From the NCBI RefSeq assembly GCF_001279585.1, contig NZ_LGEC01000027.1, forward strand, positions 124,001-188,000: a stretch of 64,000 bases of DNA, read 5' to 3'. The translations under genes were made by a program, and so were the position numbers. The notes beneath the pieces were generated by a model. The model was not told where the DNA came from, ran no database searches, and saw nothing but the letters and a program-made list of their open reading frames with translations. The stretch's first letter is position 1; the number at the start of each line of letters is the position of its first letter. This document shows positions 51,266 through 60,164 of the stretch, piece after piece. Origin of the DNA: Nocardiopsis sp. NRRL B-16309 (GTDB taxonomy: Bacteria > Actinomycetota > Actinomycetes > Streptosporangiales > Streptosporangiaceae).

Positions 51266-52423
51266 GTGAGCGAGCGTAACCGCACCGTCCCCCGCGTGGG
51301 AATGGTCGGAGGTGGCCAACTCTCCCGGATGACCCACCAGGCGGGCATCGCGCTGGGCGTGGACTTCGCCGTCCTGGCCGCGCATCCCACCGACAGCGCC
51401 GCGTTGGTCTGCGGCGATGTCACCCTGGGCGACGACCGCGGCCTGGACGACGTCCTGGCCTTCGCCAAGGCCCAGGACGTGGTGACCTTCGACCACGAAC
51501 ACGTGCCCGAGCCCGTTCTGCGGGCGGTGGAGGAGGCGGGCGGCCTGCTGCGGCCCGGCCGCGACGCCCTCCGCTTCGCCCAGGACAAGCTGCGCATGCG
51601 CACCCGGATGAGCGAACTCGGCGCCCCCTCGCCCGCGTGGCGGGCGGTCACCACGACCGAGCACGTGTCCGCGTTCGCCGAGGGCACCGGCTGGCCCGTC
51701 GTGCTCAAGGCGGCCCGCGGCGGCTACGACGGCAAGGGCGTGTGGGTGGTGGCGACCCCCGCCGAGGCGGAGGAGGTCGTCGCCCGCGCCGCCGCCGAGG
51801 AGGTGCCGCTGCTGGTCGAGGAGAAGGTCGACTTCCGCCGCGAGCTGGCCGTGCAGGTCGCGCGTTCCCCGCACGGGCAGGTCGCCGTCTACCCGGTCGT
51901 GGAGACCGTGCAGCGCGGCGGCATCTGCCACGAGGTGATCGCGCCCGCTCCCGGCCTGGACGACGAGAAGGCGACCCGCGCCCAACAGCTGGCGATCGAG
52001 ATCGCGCACGCGCTCGACGTCACCGGCGTCCTGGCCGTGGAGCTGTTCGAGACCGCTGACGGCGTGGTCGTCAACGAGTTGGCGATGCGTCCGCACAACT
52101 CCGGCCACTGGAGCATCGAGGGCGCGCGCACGTCGCAGTTCGAGCAGCACCTGCGCGCGGTGCTCAACCTGCCCCTGGGGTCGCCGCGCACCAACGCCCC
52201 CTACACCGTGATGGCCAACCTGCTGGGCGGCGAGGACCCCGAGGTCTACCGCCGCTACCTGCACGTCATGGCCAAGGACCCCGAGGTGAAGGTGCACTTC
52301 TACGGCAAGGACGTGCGTCCGGGCCGCAAGATCGGGCATGTCACCGTGATGGGCGACGACCACCAGGACCTGCTGGAGCGCGCCCGGGACGCCGCTGACT
52401 ACCTGCGAGGAGACGGACAGTGA
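51266..52423 (+). CDS. purK: 5-(carboxyamino)imidazole ribonucleotide synthase
   Basis: This 385-aa ATP-grasp enzyme carboxylates AIR with ATP and bicarbonate. The motifs are PRVGMVGGGQLSRMTHQAGI (start), AARGGYDGKGVWVV, LLVEEKVDFRRELAVQVAR and VNELAMRPHNSGHWSIEG. GTG at 51266 has GAGGAA upstream. Its stop overlaps the purE start by 4 nt. Confidence 0.95.
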   Translation: MSERNRTVPRVGMVGGGQLSRMTHQAGIALGVDFAVLAAHPTDSAALVCGDVTLGDDRGLDDVLAFAKAQDVVTFDHEHVPEPVLRAVEEAGGLLRPGRDALRFAQDKLRMRTRMSELGAPSPAWRAVTTTEHVSAFAEGTGWPVVLKAARGGYDGKGVWVVATPAEAEEVVARAAAEEVPLLVEEKVDFRRELAVQVARSPHGQVAVYPVVETVQRGGICHEVIAPAPGLDDEKATRAQQLAIEIAHALDVTGVLAVELFETADGVVVNELAMRPHNSGHWSIEGARTSQFEQHLRAVLNLPLGSPRTNAPYTVMANLLGGEDPEVYRRYLHVMAKDPEVKVHFYGKDVRPGRKIGHVTVMGDDHQDLLERARDAADYLRGDGQ

Positions 52424-52965
52424 CCGACAACGCCAACGGGCGGGGCCCCGCTGTGGGCATCGTGATGGGGTCGGACTCCGACTGGCCGGTGATGCGGGAG
52501 GCGGCCGACGCCCTCCGGGAGTTCGACATCGCCTTCGAGGCCGACGTGGTCTCGGCCCACCGAATGCCGCACGACATGATCGCCTACGGGGAGCGGGCGG
52601 CCGAGCGCGGGCTCAAGGTCATCATCGCGGGCGCGGGCGGTGCCGCCCACCTGCCGGGGATGCTGGCGTCGGTCACCACACTGCCCGTCGTGGGTGTGCC
52701 GGTGCCGTTGAAGTACCTGGACGGGATGGACTCGCTGCTGTCCATCGTCCAGATGCCCGCGGGGGTGCCGGTGGCGACGGTCGCGGTGGGCGCGGCCCGC
52801 AACGCAGGGCTGCTGGCGGTGCGCGTGCTGGCCGCCGGCGACCCGGACCTGACCGAGCGGATGTCCCGCTTCCAGGAGGAGCTCAAGTCGCAGGCCTACG
52901 CCAAGGGCGAGCGGCTGCGCCGCGAGGTCGCCGAGGGCGGCAGGCCCGCGGGCTTCGGCCGCTGA
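52420..52965 (+). CDS. purE: 5-(carboxyamino)imidazole ribonucleotide mutase
   Basis: This 181-aa class I PurE converts N5-CAIR to CAIR. The signature is VGIVMGSDSDWPVMREAADA, with VSAHRMPHDM and IIAGAGGAAHLPGMLAS and the catalytic GVPVPLKYLDGMDSLLSIVQ. GTGA overlap with purK makes the pair a translationally coupled operon that ends in a hairpin. Confidence 0.95.
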   Translation: MTDNANGRGPAVGIVMGSDSDWPVMREAADALREFDIAFEADVVSAHRMPHDMIAYGERAAERGLKVIIAGAGGAAHLPGMLASVTTLPVVGVPVPLKYLDGMDSLLSIVQMPAGVPVATVAVGAARNAGLLAVRVLAAGDPDLTERMSRFQEELKSQAYAKGERLRREVAEGGRPAGFGR

Positions 52966-52975
52966 CCGACGAGGA

Positions 52976-53007
52976 GTCCGGCCCGGGTGGTCGCGCCCGG
53001 GCCGGAC
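52976..53007 (+). terminator. Terminator of purKE
   Basis: A perfect 12-bp stem (GTCCGGCCCGGG and its complement) encloses the 8-nt loop TGGTCGCG 10 nt after the purE stop. Confidence 0.85.
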
Positions 53008-53023
53008 GCCGCGGATCCGCCGC

Positions 53024-53359
53024 TCAGTAGGTGAGACCGCGGACCACATCGTCGTATTCGTCCAACCGGTCGGGGCACACGTGCTCGACGTGCACGCGTC
53101 GCACGGACAGGGCCCGGGCCGGGTCGCCGCCGTCGGAGAGCGCCGTCGCGCCCAGCGAGAACTGCCGTTCGTCGCTCGCGCACACGGTGTCGGCCGTCTC
53201 CCGCAACTCCTGCCAGGTCTGATCGTCCATCTCGTCCGGGTCGACGCCGAGTACATCGGCCACGTCCGATCGATGGGCGTCCTCGTCGTAGGCGGAGCAG
53301 CCGGCGGTCAGGGCGAGGAGGACGGCGGTCATGGCCGCCAGGGCGCGCGGGTGTGCCAC
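53024..53359 (-). CDS. Putative lipoprotein, unknown function
   Basis: This 111-aa protein has a signal sequence ending in a lipobox (LLALTAGCS) around residue 20, then a soluble domain of about 90 residues with two cysteines (DTVCASD and EHVCPD). GTG at 53359 follows AAAGG and gives a normal signal length; a longer in-frame ATG at 53434 would hide it. It follows the TNT gene on the same strand by 213 bp, but no link in function can be shown. Confidence 0.7.
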   Translation of the reverse strand: MAHPRALAAMTAVLLALTAGCSAYDEDAHRSDVADVLGVDPDEMDDQTWQELRETADTVCASDERQFSLGATALSDGGDPARALSVRRVHVEHVCPDRLDEYDDVVRGLTY

Positions 53360-53507
53360 TGGGGGATGCCTTTCGGGTGTGGGGGGAGCACCGGAGCGGG
53401 CGGGGCGCGGGTCGCGCACCAGGGCGCGGAACACGCCCTAGTGTGCACCAGACGCATGCGCGTCCGCTACCAGGGATTTCGCCGACGAGGCCCGCCCCGG
53501 CGCGGCC

Positions 53508-53533
53508 GGGCGGCCGTCACCGCACGGCCGCCC
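53508..53533 (-). terminator. Terminator after the TNT gene
   Basis: A perfect 10-bp stem (GGGCGGCCGT and its complement) has the 6-nt loop CACCGC and lies 40 nt downstream of the TNT stop on the minus strand, so the lipoprotein gene beyond it is probably transcribed separately. Confidence 0.75.
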
Positions 53534-53572
53534 CCGTCCCCGCGCCGCCCCCGTCACCGATCGGCGCCCGGG

Positions 53573-54361
53573 TCAGGACGCCAGGTCGTAGCCCTTCGGC
53601 GGCACGCACTCCTCGGCCGGACGCTGGTCGAGGTAGCCCCGGTCCAGGAGCTCCGCCACCGGCACGTACCCCTCACCATCGGCCTCCGGCAGTTCGTCGG
53701 CGGGCACCAGGAGCTGCTCGCCGCCGCCGGGCTGCTCGAAGTGCGGGGCGATCGGACCCACCAGCGCGGTGACGCCGGTCAGCACCTCGTAGCAGTTGTA
53801 GTTGTGCTCAGCGCCCCCTGGCCACGTGTTCAGGGAGTCCGGCGGCAGCGCTCGCTCGGCGAAGGGCGCGCCCGCCGGGGCCAGGAACGTGCCGCGCGGC
53901 GATCCGAACCGGTCCAGCATCGTGCCCGGCTCCAGTGCGCGCAGCTCGTTGACCGGCTCGCCGTCCACGACCACGAAACCGTCGTGCTCGGGGTAGTTCC
54001 AGCCGCTCCACGTCTGCCCCGTGTCCGGATCGACCTGGTCCTCCAGGTACCACTCGTCCAGGAACTCGACCGGCCAGAGGCCGCCGAAGGGCTCGTACCC
54101 CTCGACCAGTCGCGCCACCGGCCCCTCCTCTGGCAGGTCGGCCGGGCCGAGCCGCGGGTCGCCGCACACGTACTCCGCCCGTTCCTCGGCCGTGGGCGGG
54201 GGATCGAGCAGTGGGCACTCCTCCATGGGCTCCCCGGCGAGCGCGGGCACGGGGGAGGGCGGTGTCGGGGAAGGGGGCGCCGACGCGGCCGCGTGGGCGT
54301 GCGCGGGCGGGGCCAGGACGAGCAGGGCCAGGGCGGCTGCGGCCACCGTGGTGGGCTTCAC
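53573..54361 (-). CDS. Secreted TNT-domain protein (predicted NAD+ glycohydrolase)
   Basis: This 262-aa protein has a signal peptide (residues about 1-23) and a compact C-terminal TNT domain (about 90-230). Landmarks of tuberculosis necrotizing toxin are conserved: WPVEFLDEWYLEDQVDPDTG, PGTMLDRFGSPRGTFLAPAG, PFAERALPP and the glutamine loop FEQPGGGEQLLVP. The TNT enzyme of CpnT hydrolyses NAD+. No EsxA-like channel domain is present, so this is a stand-alone secreted form as also seen in fungi. Four or more Cys suggest disulfides. GTG at 54361 has GGAG upstream. No IFT-like immunity gene is adjacent. Confidence 0.85.
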   Translation of the reverse strand: MKPTTVAAAALALLVLAPPAHAHAAASAPPSPTPPSPVPALAGEPMEECPLLDPPPTAEERAEYVCGDPRLGPADLPEEGPVARLVEGYEPFGGLWPVEFLDEWYLEDQVDPDTGQTWSGWNYPEHDGFVVVDGEPVNELRALEPGTMLDRFGSPRGTFLAPAGAPFAERALPPDSLNTWPGGAEHNYNCYEVLTGVTALVGPIAPHFEQPGGGEQLLVPADELPEADGEGYVPVAELLDRGYLDQRPAEECVPPKGYDLAS

Positions 54362-54472
54362 CAGGGGTCTCCGTTCGGTGCTCGGACATCCGTCGAATCG
54401 GATGTGCTCGGGTAGTTACGGAGAGTAGTGAATCACGAGCGCGGCGGGCACGGGGCCGGTCGCGCACACGCG

Positions 54473-54505
54473 GAACGGCCGGGCCCCTCGGGGCGCCGGC
54501 CGTTC
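54473..54505 (-). terminator. Terminator of ugd
   Basis: GAACGGCCGG and CCGGCCGTTC pair perfectly, with a further imperfect GCCCC/GGGGC inner stem, 22 nt beyond the ugd stop on the minus strand. Confidence 0.8.
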
Positions 54506-54527
54506 ACCGCTCGGGGACCGCGTCGGA

Positions 54528-55862
54528 CTACTGGCGGCCCAGCGCCCGGTAGGTCCATCCCGACGCGCGCCAGAAAGTGGGGTCGAGCGCGTTGCGCCCG
54601 TCCACGATGCGCTTCTCGGCCACGACCGCGGACAGGTCCTCCGGGTTGGCCTCGCGGAACTCCGCCCACTCGGTGAGCAGCAGCACCACGTCGGCGTCGC
54701 GGGCGCACTCCAGCATGGAGTCCGCGTAGTTCAGCTGCGGGTAGGCCTCGCGGGCGCGCTCCAGCGCCGCGGGGTCGTACACCGTCACCCGCGCGCCCTG
54801 CGCGGCGATGGACGAGGCCACGTCCAGCGCGGGCGAGTCGCGGATGTCGTCGGAGTTCGGTTTGAACGCCGCCCCCAGCACGCTGACCGTGCGTCCGGAG
54901 AAGTCGCCGCCGATGAGGTGGCGGGCGATGTCGATCGTGCGCGCGCGGCGGCGCTGGTTGATGGCGTCGACCTCGCGCAGGAACGACAGCGCGGGCTCCA
55001 CGCCCAGTTCGTCGGCGCGCGCCATGAACGCCCGGATGTCCTTGGGCAGGCAGCCGCCGCCGAAGCCCAGGCCCGGGCCCAGGAACTTCCCGCCGATGCG
55101 GTCGTCGTAGGACAGGGCCTCCGCCAGCTGGATGACGTCGGCTCCCGCGGCCTCGGACACCTCGGCCATCGCGTTGATGAACGAGATCTTCGTCGCCAGG
55201 AAGGCATTGGCGGAGACCTTCACCAGTTCGGCCGTCTGCAGGTCGGTGACCAGGACGGGGACGCCCTCGTCGGCCTGCTGCTGCCACAGGTGGCGGACCG
55301 CCTTCTCCACGCGCGGGGAGTCGGTGCCGATGACGATGCGGTTGGGGCGCAGCGTGTCCTCCACGCCGAACCCCTCGCGCAGGAACTCCGGGCTCCACCC
55401 CAGCTCGGCCTCCGAGCCGACGGGCGCCAGCGCGGTCAGCCGCTGGGCGAGGAGCGCGGCGGTGCCGACGGGCACCGTGGAGCGTCCCACGACCACGGAC
55501 GGACGGGTCAGCCGCGGTGCGAGTTCCTCGATCACCGCGTTGACGTAGCGCAGGTCGGCCGCGCCGGACTCGTCGCGCTGCGGGGTGCCCACACAGACCA
55601 GGTGCAGGTCGGTGAACTCGGCGACCTCGTCGTAGGAGGTCGTGAAGTCGAGCCGGCCGGCCTCGATGTTGGCCGAGAGCAGCTCGTCGAGGCCGGGCTC
55701 GTAGAAGGGGACCCGGCCGGAGCGGAGGGTATCGATCTTGGCCTGGTCGACGTCGAGCCCGAGGACCTCGAAGCCCATCTCCGCCAGGCAGGCCGCCGTG
55801 GTGGCGCCCAAGTAGCCGGTCCCGATGACCGAGACTCGCCGCCTGCGTTCCGCTTCGACCAC
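54528..55862 (-). CDS. ugd: UDP-glucose 6-dehydrogenase
   Basis: This 444-aa enzyme has an NAD-binding fold starting RVSVIGTGYLGATTAACLAE, a catalytic Cys in LGFGGGCLPKDIRAF and the central VKVSANAFLATKISFINAMA. It makes UDP-glucuronate for polysaccharide or cell-wall polymer synthesis. GTG at 55862 is chosen because GGAAGGA lies just upstream and the NAD motif then begins at residue 9. CACCCCGATGGGGTG (55931-55945) upstream is a small hairpin of unclear role. Confidence 0.94.
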   Translation of the reverse strand: MVEAERRRRVSVIGTGYLGATTAACLAEMGFEVLGLDVDQAKIDTLRSGRVPFYEPGLDELLSANIEAGRLDFTTSYDEVAEFTDLHLVCVGTPQRDESGAADLRYVNAVIEELAPRLTRPSVVVGRSTVPVGTAALLAQRLTALAPVGSEAELGWSPEFLREGFGVEDTLRPNRIVIGTDSPRVEKAVRHLWQQQADEGVPVLVTDLQTAELVKVSANAFLATKISFINAMAEVSEAAGADVIQLAEALSYDDRIGGKFLGPGLGFGGGCLPKDIRAFMARADELGVEPALSFLREVDAINQRRRARTIDIARHLIGGDFSGRTVSVLGAAFKPNSDDIRDSPALDVASSIAAQGARVTVYDPAALERAREAYPQLNYADSMLECARDADVVLLLTEWAEFREANPEDLSAVVAEKRIVDGRNALDPTFWRASGWTYRALGRQ

Positions 55863-56093
55863 GTGGGTTGTCCTTCCTTCCGAGCCGCTGTACTCATCCG
55901 TGTGCATGTTGTGCCCGTTGCTGTGGCCAACACCCCGATGGGGTGCAGAAATCGGACAAGATTTGGCCGATGGTGACGCCTGGGTGGTGCATCACTTTAC
56001 GCGCCCGGGTATGGCATGCGACCGAACGCGACGTGAACAGTCAAGGCGCTCAGGCTACCGGTGGGTTGTCCGCAACCGGCACGGGGGCCGGAC

Positions 56094-56822
56094 TCATGCC
56101 CGTCCGTCCCCGTAGGTCCGCATTTCCCCTGGATCCTCGTCCAGCGGAGTCCAGACGGCCCCGGTCTCCCCGCGCCGGAACGGGGTGGTGGTCTTGTCGG
56201 GATCGCCGCCGCCGAATCCTTGCGGTGGCGGCAGTGGCACCGGAGGAGTGTCCGGCAGGTCGTCGATGGCGTGACCGGCCCCACCCGGCCCTCGTACCCC
56301 TCCGATCACATCACGATCGCCCGCGGCGGGCACGCCCTCCACGGGCGTGTCGCCGTCCGAGGACTCGCGGAACCGGTCCCGGCTCGTCCCGGCCACCGCC
56401 CGGCCGCCGGGCGCGGGGTCCTCGCGCTGGGCCCGCCAGCGCGAGGGCACGATCGCGGAGAACAGCATCAGCGAACCCGCGACCAGGGCGGGGGCCAGCC
56501 CCGCGCCGCCCGGGTAGACGAACCCGTCGGTGTCGAGCCAGCCCAGTGCCGTGGCCATCGAGTCCGGAGCGACCACCGGCCACAGCGCGATCGCCGCGAG
56601 CAGGGCACCGCTGGCCCCGGCGTACAGCGGCGACAGCCGCGAGGCGACCAGGTACCCGCACCCGACGCCCACCGTCGAGAGCACGATCACCGCCGAGACC
56701 GTGGCGAAGGACACCGTTCCCGCGGCGGCCAGCGGGAGCTGGGTGGCCCCCCACGCGACGGCGACCCACAGCACGGGTGCCAGGGCGACACCGGCGAGCA
56801 GACCGACCAAGTGGCGCAACAC
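56094..56822 (-). CDS. Four-helix membrane protein with disordered cytosolic tail, unknown function
   Basis: This 242-aa protein has four predicted membrane helices in the first 130 residues (starting LRHLVGLLAGVALAPVLWVA) and a Pro/Asp/Gly-rich tail. I do not recognise a family. AGGAGG lies 10 nt before the GTG at 56822. It follows the LCP gene by 27 bp on the same strand and is likely cotranscribed, so a cell-wall role is plausible. Confidence 0.75.
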   Translation of the reverse strand: MLRHLVGLLAGVALAPVLWVAVAWGATQLPLAAAGTVSFATVSAVIVLSTVGVGCGYLVASRLSPLYAGASGALLAAIALWPVVAPDSMATALGWLDTDGFVYPGGAGLAPALVAGSLMLFSAIVPSRWRAQREDPAPGGRAVAGTSRDRFRESSDGDTPVEGVPAAGDRDVIGGVRGPGGAGHAIDDLPDTPPVPLPPPQGFGGGDPDKTTTPFRRGETGAVWTPLDEDPGEMRTYGDGRA

Positions 56823-56849
56823 GAGGGAACGTCCTCCTTCCTGCGGGCC

Positions 56850-58376
56850 TCACCCGCAGATGTTGTCCCGGGCGGTCGAGGTCGTCAGCGTGTCCACTCC
56901 GGCCTCCGCCGGTTCGGGCGCCTCGGTCTCCTCGGCCTCCTCGGTCCCCTCGGTCTCCGGGGGGTCGAACGTCGTGAAGTTGAATCCGATCACGACCTGG
57001 AGGTCGTCGTCCAGGGTGTCGTCCTCCACGGTCTCCGACTCCGGGATCATCTCGGCCAGGTACCGGGCCGCGGCCTCGTTCCCGGGGCCGAACCGCACCT
57101 GGGACCGGGCGACGGTGCGCGTGGACCAGTTGTCCGCCGGATCGGTCACCTCGAAGCCCGCACCGGACAACTGGTCGTCGAGCTGGGCGCCGAGCCCCGG
57201 CGTGCCGGTGCCGTTGAACACCCGCACCCGCAGCCCGGCCGGGCTGAGCTCCTCCTCGGCCGCGGGCTCGGCCTCCTCCTCGTCGACGGGCCGGTCCGCC
57301 TGGATGTCCGCGAACAGCTCGCGGGCCTCGGGCTCGTTCCACAGCAGGGCGACGTCGCCGCGCGGGGTCCAGTGCTCCATGTCGGCGATGGGCACCTGGG
57401 TGAACGTGACCGCGCCCAGGTCCACGTCGCGCATCTGGTAGGCGAGCTGGTTGATGGTGCTGGTGTCCAGCCCCTCGTCCACGGTCACCGAGGACAGGGA
57501 CGTGTCCAGGAACGCGGTGAGGCGGGAGGGGTCGGAGAGGGTGTCGGTGCTCATCGCCCTGTCGAGCATCGCGGCCAGCACCTGCTGCTGGCGGTCGATG
57601 CGGTCCAGGTCGCCGCGGGCCGTGGCCCGGGTCCGGGCGAAGGCCAGCGCCTCGGTGCCGTCCACCTGGTGGGTGCCCGCCGCCATGTCCAGGTGCGCCT
57701 TGGGGTCCTGGATGGGCTCGGGCAGGCACACCTCGATGCCGTCCAGGGCGTCGACCACGTCCACGAAGCCGGAGAAGTCGACCTCGACGTAGTGGTCGAT
57801 ACGCACCCCGGTGACCGATTCCACCGTCCGGACCGTCAGCTGCGGGCCGCCGTAGGCGTAGGCGGCGTTGATCTTGTCGTCGCCCTGGCCCGGGACGTCC
57901 ACCCACAGGTCGCGGGGTATGCCCACGACGGTGATGCGGTCGCGCTCGTGGTTGAGGCGCACCAGCATGATCGTGTCGGACCGCTGCCCGGGGGTGGAGC
58001 CCACGCTGAGCGCGTTCCGGTTCTCCCTGTCCATGTCCTCGCGGCTGTCGGAACCGATGACGAGGAAGGTGAGCCCGCCGGTCTCGTTCTCGGGGCGGTC
58101 CTGCTCGTCCAGTCCGGCGAAGACGTCGAAGCGGTTCAGGGAACTCGACATCCACCCGGTGATCGCCCAGGAGGTGCCCGAGGCCAGCAGGACCAGGACC
58201 GAGAGCGCGCTCATGACCAGCAGGCCGGAGCGTCGGCGGCGGGCGGCGGCGCTGGGGACGGTGATGCGTCCGGACCGGGGGGAGCGGGTGCGCTCGGGGG
58301 CGACGGGCTCGGAGCGGTCGCGCCGGAACTCACCCCTCGGTCCGTGCCGTCCGGCGTTGTCGTCGCTCATCGGCAT
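56850..58376 (-). CDS. LytR-CpsA-Psr (LCP) family cell-wall polymer ligase
   Basis: This 508-aa protein has a basic cytosolic N-terminus, one membrane helix (about residues 50-75) and the LCP domain with Arg/Asp set in LTFLVIGSDSREDMD, QRSDTIMLVRLN and VVGIPRDLWVDVPG. A LytR_C domain follows (LRVRVFNGTGTPGLGAQLDD). LCP enzymes attach teichoic acid or other polymers from polyprenol carriers to peptidoglycan. ATG at 58376 and 58370 are equally good starts. It heads a two-gene unit on the minus strand. Confidence 0.93.
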   Translation of the reverse strand: MPMSDDNAGRHGPRGEFRRDRSEPVAPERTRSPRSGRITVPSAAARRRRSGLLVMSALSVLVLLASGTSWAITGWMSSSLNRFDVFAGLDEQDRPENETGGLTFLVIGSDSREDMDRENRNALSVGSTPGQRSDTIMLVRLNHERDRITVVGIPRDLWVDVPGQGDDKINAAYAYGGPQLTVRTVESVTGVRIDHYVEVDFSGFVDVVDALDGIEVCLPEPIQDPKAHLDMAAGTHQVDGTEALAFARTRATARGDLDRIDRQQQVLAAMLDRAMSTDTLSDPSRLTAFLDTSLSSVTVDEGLDTSTINQLAYQMRDVDLGAVTFTQVPIADMEHWTPRGDVALLWNEPEARELFADIQADRPVDEEEAEPAAEEELSPAGLRVRVFNGTGTPGLGAQLDDQLSGAGFEVTDPADNWSTRTVARSQVRFGPGNEAAARYLAEMIPESETVEDDTLDDDLQVVIGFNFTTFDPPETEGTEEAEETEAPEPAEAGVDTLTTSTARDNICG

Positions 58377-58699
58377 CCCCGTCCCGACCGTTCAACGGTG
58401 TCCTTCTCCCTAGGTTGTCACCCGATTCGCCCGACGGCGCGGCATGTCGCCCCCCGGCGTGTTGTCCCCTCTCTCCGCCCTCTGGGACGCGCCGGACGGC
58501 CGATCCGTTCGGCCGATCAGACCTTCCTGAGTCGTATCCGGTACCCCAGCGTGACCACCGCGTTCCTCCCACCGGCCACAATGCACAGGGTGCCGGAAGT
58601 CCGGACACGTCCTCAGGCGTGCCCTCCGGCGGCGGGAGCGCGCCCGCTCCGCCCGCGCCCGCCCACATCCCCTTTTTCACGAACATCTCGGAGTCCACC
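58377..58699. other. 323-bp divergent spacer between LCP and TM2 genes, no gene supported
   Basis: The stretch would encode a Pro/Ser-rich extension of the TM2 frame, but the ATG at 58700 with its ribosome-binding site is the only good start. CACAAT at 58578-58583 resembles a -10. I see no RNA gene or repeat. Confidence 0.5.
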
Positions 58700-58939
58700 A
58701 TGCAGCAGCACAACCCTTCCGAAGCCCTGTCCAGCCGGAACTGGCTCACCACCGTCCTCCTGGCCTTCTTCCTCGGCTTCGTGGGCGCCCACCGGTTCTA
58801 CGCGGGCAAGACGGGCACCGCCATCCTGATGATCGTGACCTGCGGCGGCGTCGGCGTCTGGACGCTGATCGACTTCATCATGATCCTGATCGGCAACTTC
58901 AAGGACGCCGAGGGCCTGACGATCAAGAACCAGAGCTGA
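58700..58939 (+). CDS. TM2 domain-containing small membrane protein
   Basis: This 79-aa protein has the two TM2 helices with the connecting loop motif: NWLTTVLLAFFLGFVGAHRF, then YAGKTGTAILMIVTCGGVGV and a WTLIDFIMILIGNFKD second helix. The role in bacteria is unknown. CGGAG 7 nt before the ATG supports the start. Confidence 0.92.
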   Translation: MQQHNPSEALSSRNWLTTVLLAFFLGFVGAHRFYAGKTGTAILMIVTCGGVGVWTLIDFIMILIGNFKDAEGLTIKNQS

Positions 58940-59083
58940 GCCCCGGCCGACCCGGCCCCGGTTCCCGCCGGGCCGGGCGGCCACCGCGTGTGCAGTACCG
59001 TTGACGCGCGAACTCCTGCGTACTACGCGCGTACCGACGCGTACCACGCAGACCCGACACGCTCTCGAATTTGGGAAGTGCCC

Positions 59084-60079
59084 GTGTCCTGGCCGCCTGT
59101 CTCCGTCGTCATGCCCGTCCTCAACGAAGAGCGCCACCTCGCCGCCGCGGTGGAGCACGTCCTCGCCCAGGAGTACCCGGGCGAGCTCGAAGTCGTGCTC
59201 GGGGTGGGCCCCTCCACGGACCGGACCCGCGAGGTCGCCGACGCGATCGCCGCGGCCGACCCCCGCGTCAAGGTGGTGGACAACCCGACGGGCAGGACCC
59301 CGGCGGGGCTCAACGCCGCCATCGGCGCCTCCTCCCACGACATCGTCGCGCGCATCGACGGGCACGCGATGATGCCCTCGGACTACCTGCGTGTGGCCGT
59401 GGAGACCCTCCGGGAGACCGGAGCGGACAACGTCGGCGGCATCATGGCCGCGGAGGGCACGACTCCGTGGGAGAAGGCCGTGGCCGCCGCCATGACCTCC
59501 AAGGTCGGCGTGGGCAACGCCCGCTTCCACACCGGTGGCGAGGGCGGCCCGGCCGACACCGTCTACCTCGGCGTGTTCCAGCGCTCGGCCCTGGAGCGCG
59601 TGGGCGGATACGACGAGGCCTTCCTGCGCGCCCAGGACTGGGAGATGAACCACCGCATCCGCACCAGCGGCGGCACGGTGTGGTTCCAGCCCCGGATGCG
59701 GGTCTCCTACCGGCCGCGCCGCAACGTGCGCCTGCTCGCCAAGCAGTACTTCCACTACGGCCGCTGGCGGCGCGTGGTCGCCCGCCAGCACAAGGGCACG
59801 ATCAACCTGCGCTACCTGGCCCCGCCCGTGGCCCTGGCCGGCGTCGTCACCGGACTGGTCGGCGGCGTGTTCTGGTGGCCCCTGTTCCTGGTGCCCGCCG
59901 CCTACGCGGCCCTGGTCACCGCGGCGTCGCTGCCGCTCAGCCGCGGCCTGCCCGCCGCGAGCCTGCCGATGATCCCGGTCGCCCTGGCCACCATGCACAT
60001 GTCGTGGGGCGCGGGCTTCATCACGAGCCCGCCCGGGCTCGGCGCCGACTCCCGCACCGCCCAGGCCGCGCGCACCTGA
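59084..60079 (+). CDS. Family 2 glycosyltransferase (polysaccharide/wall polymer)
   Basis: This 331-aa protein has a GT-A fold at about residues 5-230 with VSVVMPVLNEERHLAAAVEH, DGHAMMPSDYLRVAVETLR (DxD-type Asp) and AQDWEMNHRIR (ED/QDW acceptor loop), then two C-terminal membrane helices. This is the succinoglycan/ExoA type. GTG at 59084 follows GGGAAG at 5-nt spacing. It probably adds sugars to a lipid-linked wall or exopolysaccharide precursor; the acceptor is unknown. A strong terminator follows. Confidence 0.9.
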   Translation: MSWPPVSVVMPVLNEERHLAAAVEHVLAQEYPGELEVVLGVGPSTDRTREVADAIAAADPRVKVVDNPTGRTPAGLNAAIGASSHDIVARIDGHAMMPSDYLRVAVETLRETGADNVGGIMAAEGTTPWEKAVAAAMTSKVGVGNARFHTGGEGGPADTVYLGVFQRSALERVGGYDEAFLRAQDWEMNHRIRTSGGTVWFQPRMRVSYRPRRNVRLLAKQYFHYGRWRRVVARQHKGTINLRYLAPPVALAGVVTGLVGGVFWWPLFLVPAAYAALVTAASLPLSRGLPAASLPMIPVALATMHMSWGAGFITSPPGLGADSRTAQAART

Positions 60080-60100
60080 TCCCTGGCCGCTTCCGGCCCC

Positions 60101-60127
60101 GGGCCGCACTCGTGTGGAGTGCGGCCC
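60101..60127 (+). terminator. Terminator of the GT2 gene
   Basis: A perfect 11-bp stem (GGGCCGCACTC and its complement) with loop GTGTG is followed directly by TTT, the most canonical terminator in the window. Confidence 0.93.
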
Positions 60128-60164
60128 TTTCCGTCGGAGAGGATGGGGCGCGAAAGGGGTGCGC

